Position numbers and translations under genes: made by a program
The notes under the pieces: model-generated
The model's input: the letters and a program-made list of their open reading frames with translations, nothing else
Databases searched by the model: none
Told to the model about the DNA's origin: nothing
Shown: positions 16,414-24,278 of the stretch, piece after piece
How positions within the stretch are numbered: the stretch's first letter is position 1
How the letters are laid out: each line of letters begins with the position of its first letter
Source of the DNA: Neisseria dentiae
GTDB lineage: Bacteria > Pseudomonadota > Gammaproteobacteria > Burkholderiales > Neisseriaceae
Direction: 5' to 3'
Assembly (NCBI RefSeq): GCF_024580525.1
Contig: NZ_JANIKQ010000021.1
Span: 1-33,571 of the forward strand
Length of the DNA: 33,571 nt

Positions 16414-18066
16414 ATGTCTATCTTCCACATTATCTACCGCAGCCACCGCAAACCGTTTCTGCTGATGCTGCTGTTCACCTTATTATCGGGCGCGCTCGGC
16501 ATCGGCGTGCTGGCCTTTATCAACGGCCGCCTGCTGCAAGGCGGCACAGGCGGCGCAGACGGCGCGGCGGTGTGGCAATTTTCCCTACTGGTGCTGTTTT
16601 ATTTTGCCGCCGCCACGTTTTCGCAAATCAAACTCTCGCAAATCGGCCACAGCTTTATCTGCACCATGCAGGCCGAGCTGGTGAAACGGGTGATGGACGC
16701 CGACAGCGAAACCGTGCAAAAAACAGGCAAAGCCGCTATTTTGGCCAGCCTGGCCAACGACATCCACCATCTTTCGGTGGCCTTCACCCGCCTGCCCGAT
16801 TTGGTGCAGGGGCTGTTGTTTACCGCCGCATGCAGCCTGTATCTGATTTGGCTTTCGCCCAAACTGTTTGCCGTTACTGCACTGATGCTGGCCTTGATGG
16901 TGGCGGGCGGCCACATCGCCGTGCGCCTGCACTACCGCTATTTCCGCCAAAAACGCCTGTCGGAAGACGCGCTGCACCGCCATTACGAAACCGTGCTCGA
17001 CGGCCACAAAGAACTCTCCCTCAACCGCTACCGCGCCGAACGCTTTTTCCGGCGCGAATTCACCCCCGAAGCCGAACGCAAACGCAGCTACCACATCCGC
17101 GCCGATGCTTATCATCTGCTCGCCATCAACTGGGGCAACAGCGTGATGCTGGCGGCGGTGGGCGCGGTGTTTTACCTGTCGGCCTATCACCAATGGGCCA
17201 GCCTGGCCGACGCCGCCACCGTGAGCATGACGGTTTTGTTTATGCGCGGTCCGCTCACCGCCGCCATCGGCGCGTTTCCCGTGATGCTGCAAAGCCAAGT
17301 GGCTTTGCAGGCATTGGCACGGCTGCAACTGCCCGAACACCGCAGCGGCTTCCACGACGGCACCGCCCTGCCCGACAACTGGCAAACCCTCCGCCTGGAA
17401 AACATCCGCTACACCCACCCCGCGCAAGGCGGCCAAACCTTCGCGCTCGAACCGCTCAACCTCACGCTCAAACGCGGCGAAACCGTGTTTCTTATCGGTG
17501 CCAACGGCTCCGGCAAATCCACGCTGGCGATGCTGCTCGCCGGCCTGTATCCCCCCGCCGGCGGCAGAATCTGTGTAGATAATACCGAAATCACCGCCGC
17601 CAACCGCAACGCCTACCGCCAACTGTTTGCCGCCGTGTTCACCGATTTCCACCTGTTCGAACAACTCACCGACGGCATGGGGCAAGACGTTTCAGACGGC
17701 CTGATTGCCGACTGGCTCAGCCATTTGCAGCTTAACGGCAAAGCCAAAATCGAAGCCGGCCGCATTCTCAATAGCAAGCTTTCGCAAGGCCAGAAAAAAC
17801 GCCTCGCCCTGCTGGCCGCCGCGCTCGAAGGCCGCAGCCTGCTGATACTCGACGAATGGGCGGCCGACCAAGACCCGCAATTCCGCCGCACGTTTTACGA
17901 ACAACTGCTGCCGCTGCTCAAAGAGAGCGGCTACACCGTGTTTGCCATCAGCCACGACGACAAATATTTCCACCATGCCGACCGCATTCTGTCGATGAAG
18001 CACGGCGTGTTGAGCGAATACGGCGCAGAAGAAGCCGTGCGGGTGGCCGATGCGCACAGCCGCTGA
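16414..18066 (+). CDS. SyrD/PvdE/YojI-type ABC exporter (fused permease-ATPase)
   Basis: The 550-aa half-transporter has six hydrophobic helices (about 14-36, 54-72, 128-150, 151-172, 238-258, 265-292) followed by an ATPase domain. Walker A GANGSGKST is at 362-370, the signature LSQGQKKR at 456-463, Walker B LLILDEWAADQDP at 476-488 and the switch His at 514. The LSQGQKKRLALL signature and DEWAADQDP are typical of the cyclic-peptide exporter group (SyrD, PvdE, E. coli YojI), which move peptide siderophores, lipopeptides or microcin J25 outward. It is the direct upstream neighbour, on the same strand, of a TonB siderophore receptor. Substrate unknown; siderophore or peptide export is inferred from family and context. 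Confidence 0.88.
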   Translation: MSIFHIIYRSHRKPFLLMLLFTLLSGALGIGVLAFINGRLLQGGTGGADGAAVWQFSLLVLFYFAAATFSQIKLSQIGHSFICTMQAELVKRVMDADSETVQKTGKAAILASLANDIHHLSVAFTRLPDLVQGLLFTAACSLYLIWLSPKLFAVTALMLALMVAGGHIAVRLHYRYFRQKRLSEDALHRHYETVLDGHKELSLNRYRAERFFRREFTPEAERKRSYHIRADAYHLLAINWGNSVMLAAVGAVFYLSAYHQWASLADAATVSMTVLFMRGPLTAAIGAFPVMLQSQVALQALARLQLPEHRSGFHDGTALPDNWQTLRLENIRYTHPAQGGQTFALEPLNLTLKRGETVFLIGANGSGKSTLAMLLAGLYPPAGGRICVDNTEITAANRNAYRQLFAAVFTDFHLFEQLTDGMGQDVSDGLIADWLSHLQLNGKAKIEAGRILNSKLSQGQKKRLALLAAALEGRSLLILDEWAADQDPQFRRTFYEQLLPLLKESGYTVFAISHDDKYFHHADRILSMKHGVLSEYGAEEAVRVADAHSR

Positions 18067-18317
18067 AGCCGGCCGCCGCCCCTGCCCCAACCGTGCCGCC
18101 TGTGGCCGTTTTTTCAGACGGCCTGATGATTACCGAAACGATTCAAAATCATTTCACAAACTAATCAATAAAAACAATAACAAAAATTCGTATCAAACAA
18201 GCAACAAAAATAAAGAAATATTGTCATATTATTTCTATTTACCTAACCGATAAAACAAAATATGCCACAAACAGCCTATAATCCGCACCACCAGGCCGTC
18301 TGAAAACAATAAAGACC
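18067..18317 (+). promoter_or_regulatory. AT-rich leader region before the TonB receptor gene
   Basis: After a DUS near the exporter end (18115-18126) comes a markedly AT-rich stretch (about 18135-18265), unlike the surrounding DNA, then TATAAT at 18277-18282 and another DUS at 18293-18304. No convincing -35 or Fur box was found. The region probably carries the receptor promoter, separated from the gene by a small element at 18318-18478. Confidence 0.4.
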
Positions 18318-18478
18318 GAGACCTTTGCAAAACCCTCAGATGCGCATGCAGTTCAAAGCGTAGCAGCGCAGCGAGTACAGACATATCAAACAGATAGGCA
18401 AGCGAGCGGGCAGTACCCTAAAGGGCATAAACACACAACGCAGAACTGCGCCGCAGATAGGTTTTTTGCAAAGGTATC
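18318..18478. repeat. Small inverted-repeat element, GAGACCTTTGCAAAA ends
   Basis: The 161-bp segment is bounded by GAGACCTTTGCAAAA (18318-18332) and its inverse with one mismatch (18464-18478). Subterminal GCAGTTC / GAACTGC copies extend the symmetry. It has no ORF. It sits in the 5' leader of the receptor gene. The ends recall the terminal repeats of common Neisseria insertion sequences (from memory), so it may be a non-autonomous derivative. Confidence 0.6.
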
Positions 18479-18526
18479 ATGCTTTCAGACGGCCTCTTCC
18501 CCCATAACAATCCGAAAGACAACACG

Positions 18527-20623
18527 ATGAAAAGCAAACAACACATTTTTGCCCGCAGCCTCTTGGCCGCAGCCGTTTTGGGCGCCTACACACACAGCTT
18601 CGCCGCCGACGACACCGGCGCGCAAAACGCCGGAACCGCCGAACTGGAAACCGTCAACGTGGTCGGCTCCATCAACAAACTGCCCGACGTGCCGTTCCGC
18701 CAAGCCAAATCCGCCGTCGCCATCAGCGCAGAAACCTTAAGCGAAGAAGGCGTGGAAAAAATGGACGAAGTCGGCCGCTACCAAGCCGGTTTCACCAACC
18801 AGCCCTACGGCAGCGACACCAACACCAACTGGTTCAGCATCCGCGGCACCGAAGCCAGCCAATCGTTTGACGGCGCGCCCGCCGCCTCCTATGGCTTCTT
18901 CTCCCCGCACATCGACCCCTTCGGTGTGGAATCGGTGGAAATCACCAAAGGCGCCGACTCCATCACCTACGGCGCAGCCAATGCCGGCGGCCTGGTCAAC
19001 TACATCAGCAAACGTCCGCATAAAAACCAAGTGGGCAAAGGCGTAGTCGAAGCCCATGTCGGCAATAACAACCAGCGCGGCATCGCCGCCGACTACACCG
19101 GCGCACTCAATGCCGACCAAAGCCTGCGCTACCGTTTGGTTGGCTCCTACCGCAAGGCCGACGGTCAATGGAACGGCACCGGCAACGAAAGCTATTACTT
19201 CGCACCGTCATTGTCTTGGGATATTGGCGAGCGCACTAATTTGTCCCTGCTGGCCAACGTGCAAAAAGATGTGGGTACGCCGAGCAGCAATTTTGTGCCG
19301 CAGGCAGGCAGCCTGTTTGCCGTAAACGGCCAAAAAATCGATCCGGATACCAACTTGGGCGACCCGAGTGTCGATAACGAAACCAACAAGCAATACGCGC
19401 TAGGCTATACATTCAGCCACGATTTCGGCAACGGCCTGTCGTTCGATTCCAACTACCGCTACAGCCGCATCGACAACAAACACACCGGCGTTTACGTTTG
19501 GCCGTCGTTAAGCGGTAACTTTGCCACCCGCGACGTGGTGATCAACGACGGCGAAGCCACCGGCCATTACGCCGACAACCGCCTGACCTGGCAATGGAAA
19601 AACCAACACATCCAAAACACCTTGCTGGCCGGTATCGACTACCGCAAACAAGACACCGAAGGTGTGTACCAAAATATGCAATATCCCGGCTCGATCGTCA
19701 GCCCCAACGCCGTCAACGTGTTTGCGCCGACTTACGGCGTCAGCATCGACAGCAGCAACGTGCCGCGCACCGACATGAGCCTGCGCCAAACCGGCTTCTA
19801 CCTGCAAGACAGCGTCAAACTGTTCAACCGCATCGGTATCACCGCCGGCGTGCGCCACGACCGCGCCCGCAACGAAGAGCTGCTCTCCGGCCAATCCGTC
19901 AAAGCCAACCACACGTCTTACTCCGGCTCGCTGATGTATTACGCCCCCTTCGGCCTCAACCCCTACATCGCCTACAGCGAATCCTTCCGCCTGCCCACCG
20001 GCTTGAGCGGCGACCAAACCCTGTATGACCCGAATACCACCGAGCAATACGAAATCGGCGTCAAATACCTGCCTTCATGGTTAGACGGCAGCATCTCGCT
20101 GGCCGCCTACAAAGCCCGCGACAAAGGCGCGTTGGTATCGGGTGCCGGCGGTATCGGCAGCACCGTCAGCGGCGACGTTTCCAAACGCAAAGGTATCGAA
20201 TTGCAGGCACAGGGTAACCTCACCGACAACATCAGCGCGCAACTGGCCTACACCTACCAAAGCCGCGTTGACACCGTAGCGGACGTGGACTACCGCAATC
20301 CGCTGTTTGCCAAACACAATGCCAGCCTGCGCGGCAGCTACCACTTCAACAACGGCGCACTGAGCGGCCTGACCTTGGGTGCGGGCATCCGCTATGTCGG
20401 CGACAGCAAAGTCGACGGTCAATGGGCAACCTATCGCGGCATGAAAATACCGTCTTCTACCGTGGTCGATTTGTTCGCCCGCTACGCCATCAACAACAAT
20501 TGGGAAACACAGCTTAATGTCGATAACGTAGGCAACCGCAAATACATCGCTGCCTGCGACGCCAGCTACTGCTACTACGGCCAAGGCCGCAGCATCGTCG
20601 GCAAAGTGAGCTATAAGTTCTGA
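18527..20623 (+). CDS. TonB-dependent siderophore receptor
   Basis: The 698-aa outer-membrane receptor has a signal peptide at residues 1-26 (cut after THSFA). A TonB-box-like ETVNVVG follows, then the plug domain (ISAETLSEEGVEKMDEV..., FSIRGTEASQSFDGAP, VESVEITKGADSITYGAANAGG) and a 22-strand barrel ending in KVSYKF, with C-terminal Phe. It is of the FhuA/FhuE/FpvA siderophore class but has no N-terminal signalling domain, so no FecI/FecR-type control is expected. The ATG at 18527 is preferred to an ATG at 18479 because it opens directly on the signal peptide. A cysteine pair near the C-terminus (ACDASYC) is notable. Likely partner of FhuDBC. Confidence 0.93.
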   Translation: MKSKQHIFARSLLAAAVLGAYTHSFAADDTGAQNAGTAELETVNVVGSINKLPDVPFRQAKSAVAISAETLSEEGVEKMDEVGRYQAGFTNQPYGSDTNTNWFSIRGTEASQSFDGAPAASYGFFSPHIDPFGVESVEITKGADSITYGAANAGGLVNYISKRPHKNQVGKGVVEAHVGNNNQRGIAADYTGALNADQSLRYRLVGSYRKADGQWNGTGNESYYFAPSLSWDIGERTNLSLLANVQKDVGTPSSNFVPQAGSLFAVNGQKIDPDTNLGDPSVDNETNKQYALGYTFSHDFGNGLSFDSNYRYSRIDNKHTGVYVWPSLSGNFATRDVVINDGEATGHYADNRLTWQWKNQHIQNTLLAGIDYRKQDTEGVYQNMQYPGSIVSPNAVNVFAPTYGVSIDSSNVPRTDMSLRQTGFYLQDSVKLFNRIGITAGVRHDRARNEELLSGQSVKANHTSYSGSLMYYAPFGLNPYIAYSESFRLPTGLSGDQTLYDPNTTEQYEIGVKYLPSWLDGSISLAAYKARDKGALVSGAGGIGSTVSGDVSKRKGIELQAQGNLTDNISAQLAYTYQSRVDTVADVDYRNPLFAKHNASLRGSYHFNNGALSGLTLGAGIRYVGDSKVDGQWATYRGMKIPSSTVVDLFARYAINNNWETQLNVDNVGNRKYIAACDASYCYYGQGRSIVGKVSYKF

Positions 20624-20654
20624 CACCTGACTTTTCCGGCAATAACCGGCATTC

Positions 20655-20716
20655 AGGCCGTCTGAAAACATAACGGGCTTCGCAGCAACATTGCTTTGTT
20701 TGTTTTCAGACGGCCT
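20655..20716 (+). terminator. DUS-pair hairpin after the receptor gene
   Basis: Arms 20655-20670 and 20701-20716 are perfect 16-bp inverted repeats with a 30-nt loop, 32 bp after the receptor stop. A further single DUS lies just downstream. Confidence 0.65.
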
Positions 20717-20783
20717 TTAAGATATTTTTACAGAGGTATCAGGCCGTCTGAAATATCCGATTATCGTCATTCCCGTAACCATA

Positions 20784-20815
20784 AAAAATACCCGGAAACA
20801 ACTCCGGGTATTTTT
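20784..20815. terminator. Bidirectional intrinsic terminator between receptor gene and tldD
   Basis: Perfect 13-bp arms AAAAATACCCGGA (20784-20796) and TCCGGGTATTTTT (20803-20815) form a hairpin with U-runs on either strand. It lies 17 bp after the tldD stop and also backs up the receptor gene terminator. Confidence 0.85.
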
Positions 20816-20831
20816 ATTCAAACCGCCGCTG

Positions 20832-22274
20832 TCAAACCTCGCTGCCGCCCACTACCAAGCCCTCGTCGATACGCAAAGTCGGCTGGCCCACGCCCACCGG
20901 TACGCTTTGGCCTTCTTTGCCGCACACGCCCACGCCGGTGTCTAACGCACTGTCGTTACCGGTCATGCTCACATATTTGAGCACTTCCGGGCCGTTGCCG
21001 ATAATGGTGGCGCCTTTTACGGGGTATTGCAGTTTGCCGTTTTCAACCCACCATGCCTCGGATGCGCTGAACACGAATTTGCCGCTGGTGATATCGACCT
21101 GGCCGCCGCCGAAGTTAACGGCGTAAATGCCTTTATCCACCGAAGCGATGATTTCTTCTGGATCGTAAGCACCGTTTTCCATAAAAGTATTGGTCATGCG
21201 CGGCATGGGGGCCGCCGAATAGCTTTCGCGGCGGCCGTTGCCGGTTACCGGCACACCCATCAGGCGGGCATTGGTTTCGTCCTGCATATAGCCGGTGAGA
21301 ATGCCGTCTTCAATCAGCACGGTGCGGCGGGTTTCGTTGCCTTCGTCGTCGATATTGAGCGAGCCGCGGCGGTCAGCTATATCGCCCTGATCGATCACGG
21401 TAACGCCTTTGGCGGCCACCCGCTCGCCGATGCGTCCGGCAAACGCGCTGGTTTGCTTGCGGTTGAAATCGCCTTCCAAACCGTGCCCCACCGCTTCGTG
21501 CAGCAGCACGCCCGGCCAGCCGTTGCCGAGCACCACCTTCATCGCGCCTGCGGGTGCGGGGCGGGATTCGAGATTGGTCAGCGCCTGCTTGACCGCAGCG
21601 TTCACATATTGCGCCACGCGGCTTTCGTCGAAATAGTCCAAACCGTAGCGCCCGCCGCCGCCCGCACTGCCCTGCTCGCGCCGATTGCCCTGTTTGGCGA
21701 TAACGGTAACGTTCAGACGTACCATCGGGCGGATGTCGGCGGCGTGGCGGCCGTCCAAACGGGCGATGTAAACCAAATCGTATTCGCAAGTCAGCCCCGC
21801 CATCACCTGCACGACGCGCGGGTCGGCAGCCTTGGCCAGCGCCTCCACTTTATTGAGCAGGGTGACTTTGGCGGCCGAATCCAAACCGGCTATCGGGTTT
21901 TGCGTAGTGTGTACTTGCAGGCCGCGGACCGGCACGGCGGCTTTCACGCTGCCAGCCGCACCTGCCGCACCGATTACCCGCACGGCCTGCGCCGAACGGT
22001 TAATCGATTCTTCATTGAGGCTGTCGGCATAGGCAAAGGCGGTTTTTTCACCCGAAACGGCGCGCACGCCCACGCCTTGATCGATTTGGAAGCTGCCCGA
22101 TTTGACCATCCCCTCTTCGAGATGCCAGCTTTCAAAAGCGGTGCGCTGGCAATAAATATCGGCATAATCCACATGGTGGCTGCCAATCAGGCTCAGGCTG
22201 CGGGCAAGCTGCTCGGGCGAGAGGCCGTTGGCTTCGAGTAAATCCCGTTGTACGGTTCTGTAGGTTTGCGGCAT
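20832..22274 (-). CDS. tldD: Metalloprotease TldD
   Basis: The 480-aa zinc-binding subunit of the TldD/TldE protease carries the HExxxH motif as HEAVGH (residues 259-264) within LLHEAVGHGLEGDF. The conserved TNTFMENG and C-terminal GxGVCGKEGQSVPVG regions are present. The length matches E. coli TldD (481 aa). The heterodimer hydrolyses unfolded peptides in a central cavity and is widely kept as a housekeeping cytoplasmic protease. Its partner pmbA is in this window but unlinked, as in E. coli. The ATG at 22274 gives the standard MPQTYRTVQRDLL start. Confidence 0.96.
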   Translation of the reverse strand: MPQTYRTVQRDLLEANGLSPEQLARSLSLIGSHHVDYADIYCQRTAFESWHLEEGMVKSGSFQIDQGVGVRAVSGEKTAFAYADSLNEESINRSAQAVRVIGAAGAAGSVKAAVPVRGLQVHTTQNPIAGLDSAAKVTLLNKVEALAKAADPRVVQVMAGLTCEYDLVYIARLDGRHAADIRPMVRLNVTVIAKQGNRREQGSAGGGGRYGLDYFDESRVAQYVNAAVKQALTNLESRPAPAGAMKVVLGNGWPGVLLHEAVGHGLEGDFNRKQTSAFAGRIGERVAAKGVTVIDQGDIADRRGSLNIDDEGNETRRTVLIEDGILTGYMQDETNARLMGVPVTGNGRRESYSAAPMPRMTNTFMENGAYDPEEIIASVDKGIYAVNFGGGQVDITSGKFVFSASEAWWVENGKLQYPVKGATIIGNGPEVLKYVSMTGNDSALDTGVGVCGKEGQSVPVGVGQPTLRIDEGLVVGGSEV

Positions 22275-22289
22275 GGTATTCGGCTGATG

Positions 22290-22318
22290 AGGCCGTCTGA
22301 AACGTTTTCAGACGGCCT
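22290..22318. repeat. Inverted DUS pair upstream of tldD
   Basis: AGGCCGTCTGAAA (22290-22302) and its inverse (22306-22318) are separated by 3 bp. The pair sits 15 bp from the tldD start codon, inside its probable leader, so a simple terminator role for a neighbouring gene is doubtful. Confidence 0.65.
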
Positions 22319-22346
22319 GATATGAAAAAAAATGTTGAGAATCGGA

Positions 22347-22352
22347 ATTATA
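22347..22352 (-). promoter_or_regulatory. Possible -10 of tldD
   Basis: TATAAT on the minus strand lies 73 bp upstream of the tldD ATG. The hexamer 17 bp further upstream (TATCAA) is a poor -35. Transcription from here would pass through the DUS pair in the leader. Confidence 0.35.
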
Positions 22353-22449
22353 CGGGATTTGCCCTGCCGTTGATATGTGGTTTGATTTTGGCTATGGACG
22401 GAATTTATCGCGAACCAAAATAAAAACGATAAGGCGTTGCCTCATTTTT

Positions 22450-22605
22450 TATAGTGGCTTAAATTTAAAATAGTACAGCGTTGCCTCGCCTTAGCTCAAA
22501 GAGAATGATTTTGTAAGCCGCTGAAGCGGCAACAGAATCGGTTTCGTACTGTCCGTACTGTCTGCGGCTTCGTCGCCTTGTCCGTGTTAAATTTAAGCCA
22601 CTATA
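22450..22605 (-). mobile_element. Correia repeat enclosed element (CREE), full-length form
   Basis: The 156-bp element has ends TATAGTGGCTTAAATTT / AAATTTAAGCCACTATA and TA at both borders. It contains the central block absent from the copy at 1823 (TTAGCTCAAAGAGAATGATT, then a small AAGCCGCTGAAGCGGC hairpin), which is where the IHF site lies in the known full-length class (153-157 bp). It is inverted relative to the first copy. Correia elements can supply promoters or RNase III-cut hairpins; here it lies between tldD and the putative small RNA. Confidence 0.92.
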
Positions 22606-22756
22606 TTTTGCTTCACTATACAGACAAAAATCTTCGGTAAAACGGTGCCAAATTGCGCCCTATCCGCTGTATTTCAACGAAAACAGCCCAACCATCGTCA
22701 ATTTATTTTCTTTTTTATCAATTAATTATCTAAAAATATATCATCACAGATATTTT

Positions 22757-22775
22757 GTTATTGATAATTGTTTTT
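22757..22775 (+). promoter_or_regulatory. Fur box at the small-RNA promoter
   Basis: The 19-mer matches the Fur consensus at 13 of 19 positions around TTGATAAT and overlaps the predicted -35. The flanks (22720-22785) are strongly AT-rich, as is common at Fur targets. Confidence 0.6.
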
Positions 22776-22789
22776 ATTTATATTAAGAT
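22761..22789 (+). promoter_or_regulatory. Sigma-70 promoter of the putative small RNA
   Basis: TTGATA (22761-22766), a 17-bp spacer and TAAGAT (22784-22789) predict a start near 22796. An overlapping alternative uses TTGTTA (22756-22761) and TATATT, 18 bp apart. Confidence 0.6.
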
Positions 22790-22795
22790 AAAGAC

Positions 22796-22965
22796 ACTCG
22801 GCAGACATCCTAATGCCGGGCCATTAAACACCAAACAGCTGATTCCCTTAAACCGTCTTTAACGATACCGGAGTGTGCGTATACGAAAGATTCCGTTCCC
22901 TTTACATCAAATACTCAAAACCGAAACACCGAACCGCCGTTTAACACGGCGGTTCGGTGTTTTTT
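22796..22965 (+). ncRNA. Putative Fur-regulated small RNA (NrrF-like)
   Basis: This region of about 170 nt runs from a Fur-boxed promoter to a strong intrinsic terminator and contains no credible ORF. The RNA would begin with a hairpin (22797-22803 paired with 22814-22820). An unstructured middle and a short second stem (about 22869-22872 with 22892-22895) follow, then the 17-bp terminator stem. NrrF, the known Neisseria Fur-repressed sRNA that lowers sdh mRNA under iron starvation, has similar size (~155 nt), similar three-stem layout and Fur control. Identity with NrrF is inferred from these traits, not from alignment. Confidence 0.62.
22924..22965 (+). terminator. Strong intrinsic terminator of the putative small RNA
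   Basis: Perfect 17-bp arms (22924-22940 and 22946-22962) enclose a 5-nt loop and are followed by a T-run. No plus-strand protein gene precedes it for over 2 kb, which is the main reason to suspect an RNA gene. Confidence 0.85.
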
Positions 22966-23011
22966 GGCATAGTATGACGGTGCGTAATTTTTCTTAAGTT
23001 GATTCACTATA

Positions 23012-23902
23012 CTAAAGCTTCATCTTCTGCGTGGCCGCCAGCCATTTCGCCAAACCGTGCGTTTCGTCGAGCAGGCCGTAGCGGGCAAAGGCGTCGAGCG
23101 TGGCGATCATGGCGTCGTTCATCAGCAGACCGTCGCACATGGCGGCGGCGAGTTCGGCCACGCCCATGCGTTTGAATTCGGCCACTTCGCCGTCTTGGTT
23201 TTCGGGAACCACATCGGGCGGCAGCACCACATCGAAAATATGCAGCAGCTCGTTGTGCAACCCGCGCGACACGGGGCGTACACTCAGGCGGCGGCTGCGG
23301 CACGGCAGGTTTTGCAGCAGGCCGGCATCCAAGCCGGCTTCTTCGCCGCCCTCGCGCAGCATGGCTTCCTGTATGCTCTCGCCGCTGGCGATGCCGCCGC
23401 CGACCAAGTTATCAAGCTTGTTGGGATCAACCGCTTTGAAAGGGCTGCGGCGGCCTATCCAGAATACCCATTCGCCGTTGTGTTCGGTTAAACCGTTGAT
23501 GTGTACGGCCTGGCTCATCAGCCCCAGCGGGCGGAAAGCCGCACGCTCGAGTGCAAACAGGGCGTTGCCTGCGTTATCGGTGGCGTCGAACTTTTCGTTG
23601 CGCCAGCCGCTCAGGTGGCCGAGCTGGTGCCAACCCTGCGCCATGTGTTGCAGGCTGTCGCCCATCGAGAGCCAGTTGTCGGTAAAAAGATAAATGCCGT
23701 CGGGCTTTTCTTCTAACCGCCCCGGCCAGTCCTGCTCCACCCGCTCCAGCCATTTTTCGTTCAGACGGCCCAAACGCACACCATTCAGCCACAAATAACG
23801 CCAAGAGTCGGCACGCCAGTCGAAATGGTTTTCCAAACGCGCCAGCAGGCGGTTTTGCTCGGTTTCGCCCAAACGGCAGTTAAAGCGGGGCTGGGGAATC
23901 AT
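23012..23902 (-). CDS. DUF4743 / Nudix hydrolase family protein
   Basis: The 296-aa protein has an N-terminal DUF4743-like region (residues ~1-130, rich in Trp and Arg) and a Nudix domain (~131-280). The Nudix box G-x5-E-x7-RE-x2-EE-x-G-L is complete at residues 169-191 (G169, E175, R183, E184, E187, E188, G190), which indicates Mg2+-dependent hydrolysis of a nucleoside-diphosphate-linked substrate. The hydrophobic position after RE is Gly. Relatives are often annotated as thiamine-pyrophosphokinase-related, and a yeast homologue (YJR142W class) acts on damaged thiamine diphosphates; applying that here is inference. It is a single gene. Confidence 0.88.
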   Translation of the reverse strand: MIPQPRFNCRLGETEQNRLLARLENHFDWRADSWRYLWLNGVRLGRLNEKWLERVEQDWPGRLEEKPDGIYLFTDNWLSMGDSLQHMAQGWHQLGHLSGWRNEKFDATDNAGNALFALERAAFRPLGLMSQAVHINGLTEHNGEWVFWIGRRSPFKAVDPNKLDNLVGGGIASGESIQEAMLREGGEEAGLDAGLLQNLPCRSRRLSVRPVSRGLHNELLHIFDVVLPPDVVPENQDGEVAEFKRMGVAELAAAMCDGLLMNDAMIATLDAFARYGLLDETHGLAKWLAATQKMKL

Positions 23903-23982
23903 GGTGCGGTTTCCGGAAAATAAACTGGTGGAATTATAACAAGAGCGCCTGCTTTTCTGCTGATTCGGATTAGATTTTTTAT

Positions 23983-24160
23983 CAGCCTGAGACCTTTACA
24001 AAATACGTTTTAATCCTGAATTTATTTATGTTTTGCCATACCCGGTCTTGACCCGGGTATCTGTTATTTCTTTTGAAACAAAAAGATGTTCGGGTCAAGC
24101 CCGAGCATGACGCAGAGGTTTATAAGATGCTGAAAGGGGTTTTGTAAAGTTCTCAGGCTG
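23983..24160. repeat. Small inverted-repeat element, CAGCCTGAGACCTTTACAAAA ends (21 bp)
   Basis: The 178-bp element has 21-bp ends (23983-24003 and 24140-24160) with one mismatch. The core GAGACCTTTACAAAA matches the ends of the 18318 element. Inside are two inverted copies of a CGGGCTTGACCCG-type motif (about 24041-24058 and 24090-24105). There is no ORF. It lies between the divergent Nudix and parC genes. Confidence 0.65.
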
Positions 24161-24278
24161 ACGCAGGCAGCTCAACCCGGAAAGGCCGTCTGAAAAAACC
24201 GCCTATCCGCCGCATAAAGCGCCACCGCCTGATTTGTTTTACAATACGCCCTTTTATCCGAACCCGCTTTCCGCCGCA

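Noticed and set aside
16585..17685. A 366-codon minus-strand frame inside the exporter gene
   Set aside because: Low-complexity Gly/His/Gln-rich translation opposite a clear ABC transporter; a composition shadow.
18181..18250. Fur box in the AT-rich region before the receptor gene
   Set aside because: Stretches such as GAAATATTGTCATATTAT fit the consensus only weakly; AT-richness alone gives such matches.
21027..22241. A 404-codon open frame on the plus strand opposite tldD
   Set aside because: It mirrors tldD codon structure, has no family features or ribosome-binding site, and such antisense frames are common in GC-rich coding DNA.
3971..22274. TldD/TldE plus YojI-like exporter read as a modified-peptide (microcin) biosynthesis system
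   Set aside because: TldD/TldE are housekeeping and unlinked here. No precursor peptide, modification enzyme or immunity gene was found in any intergenic region, so the exporter is better placed with the siderophore genes.
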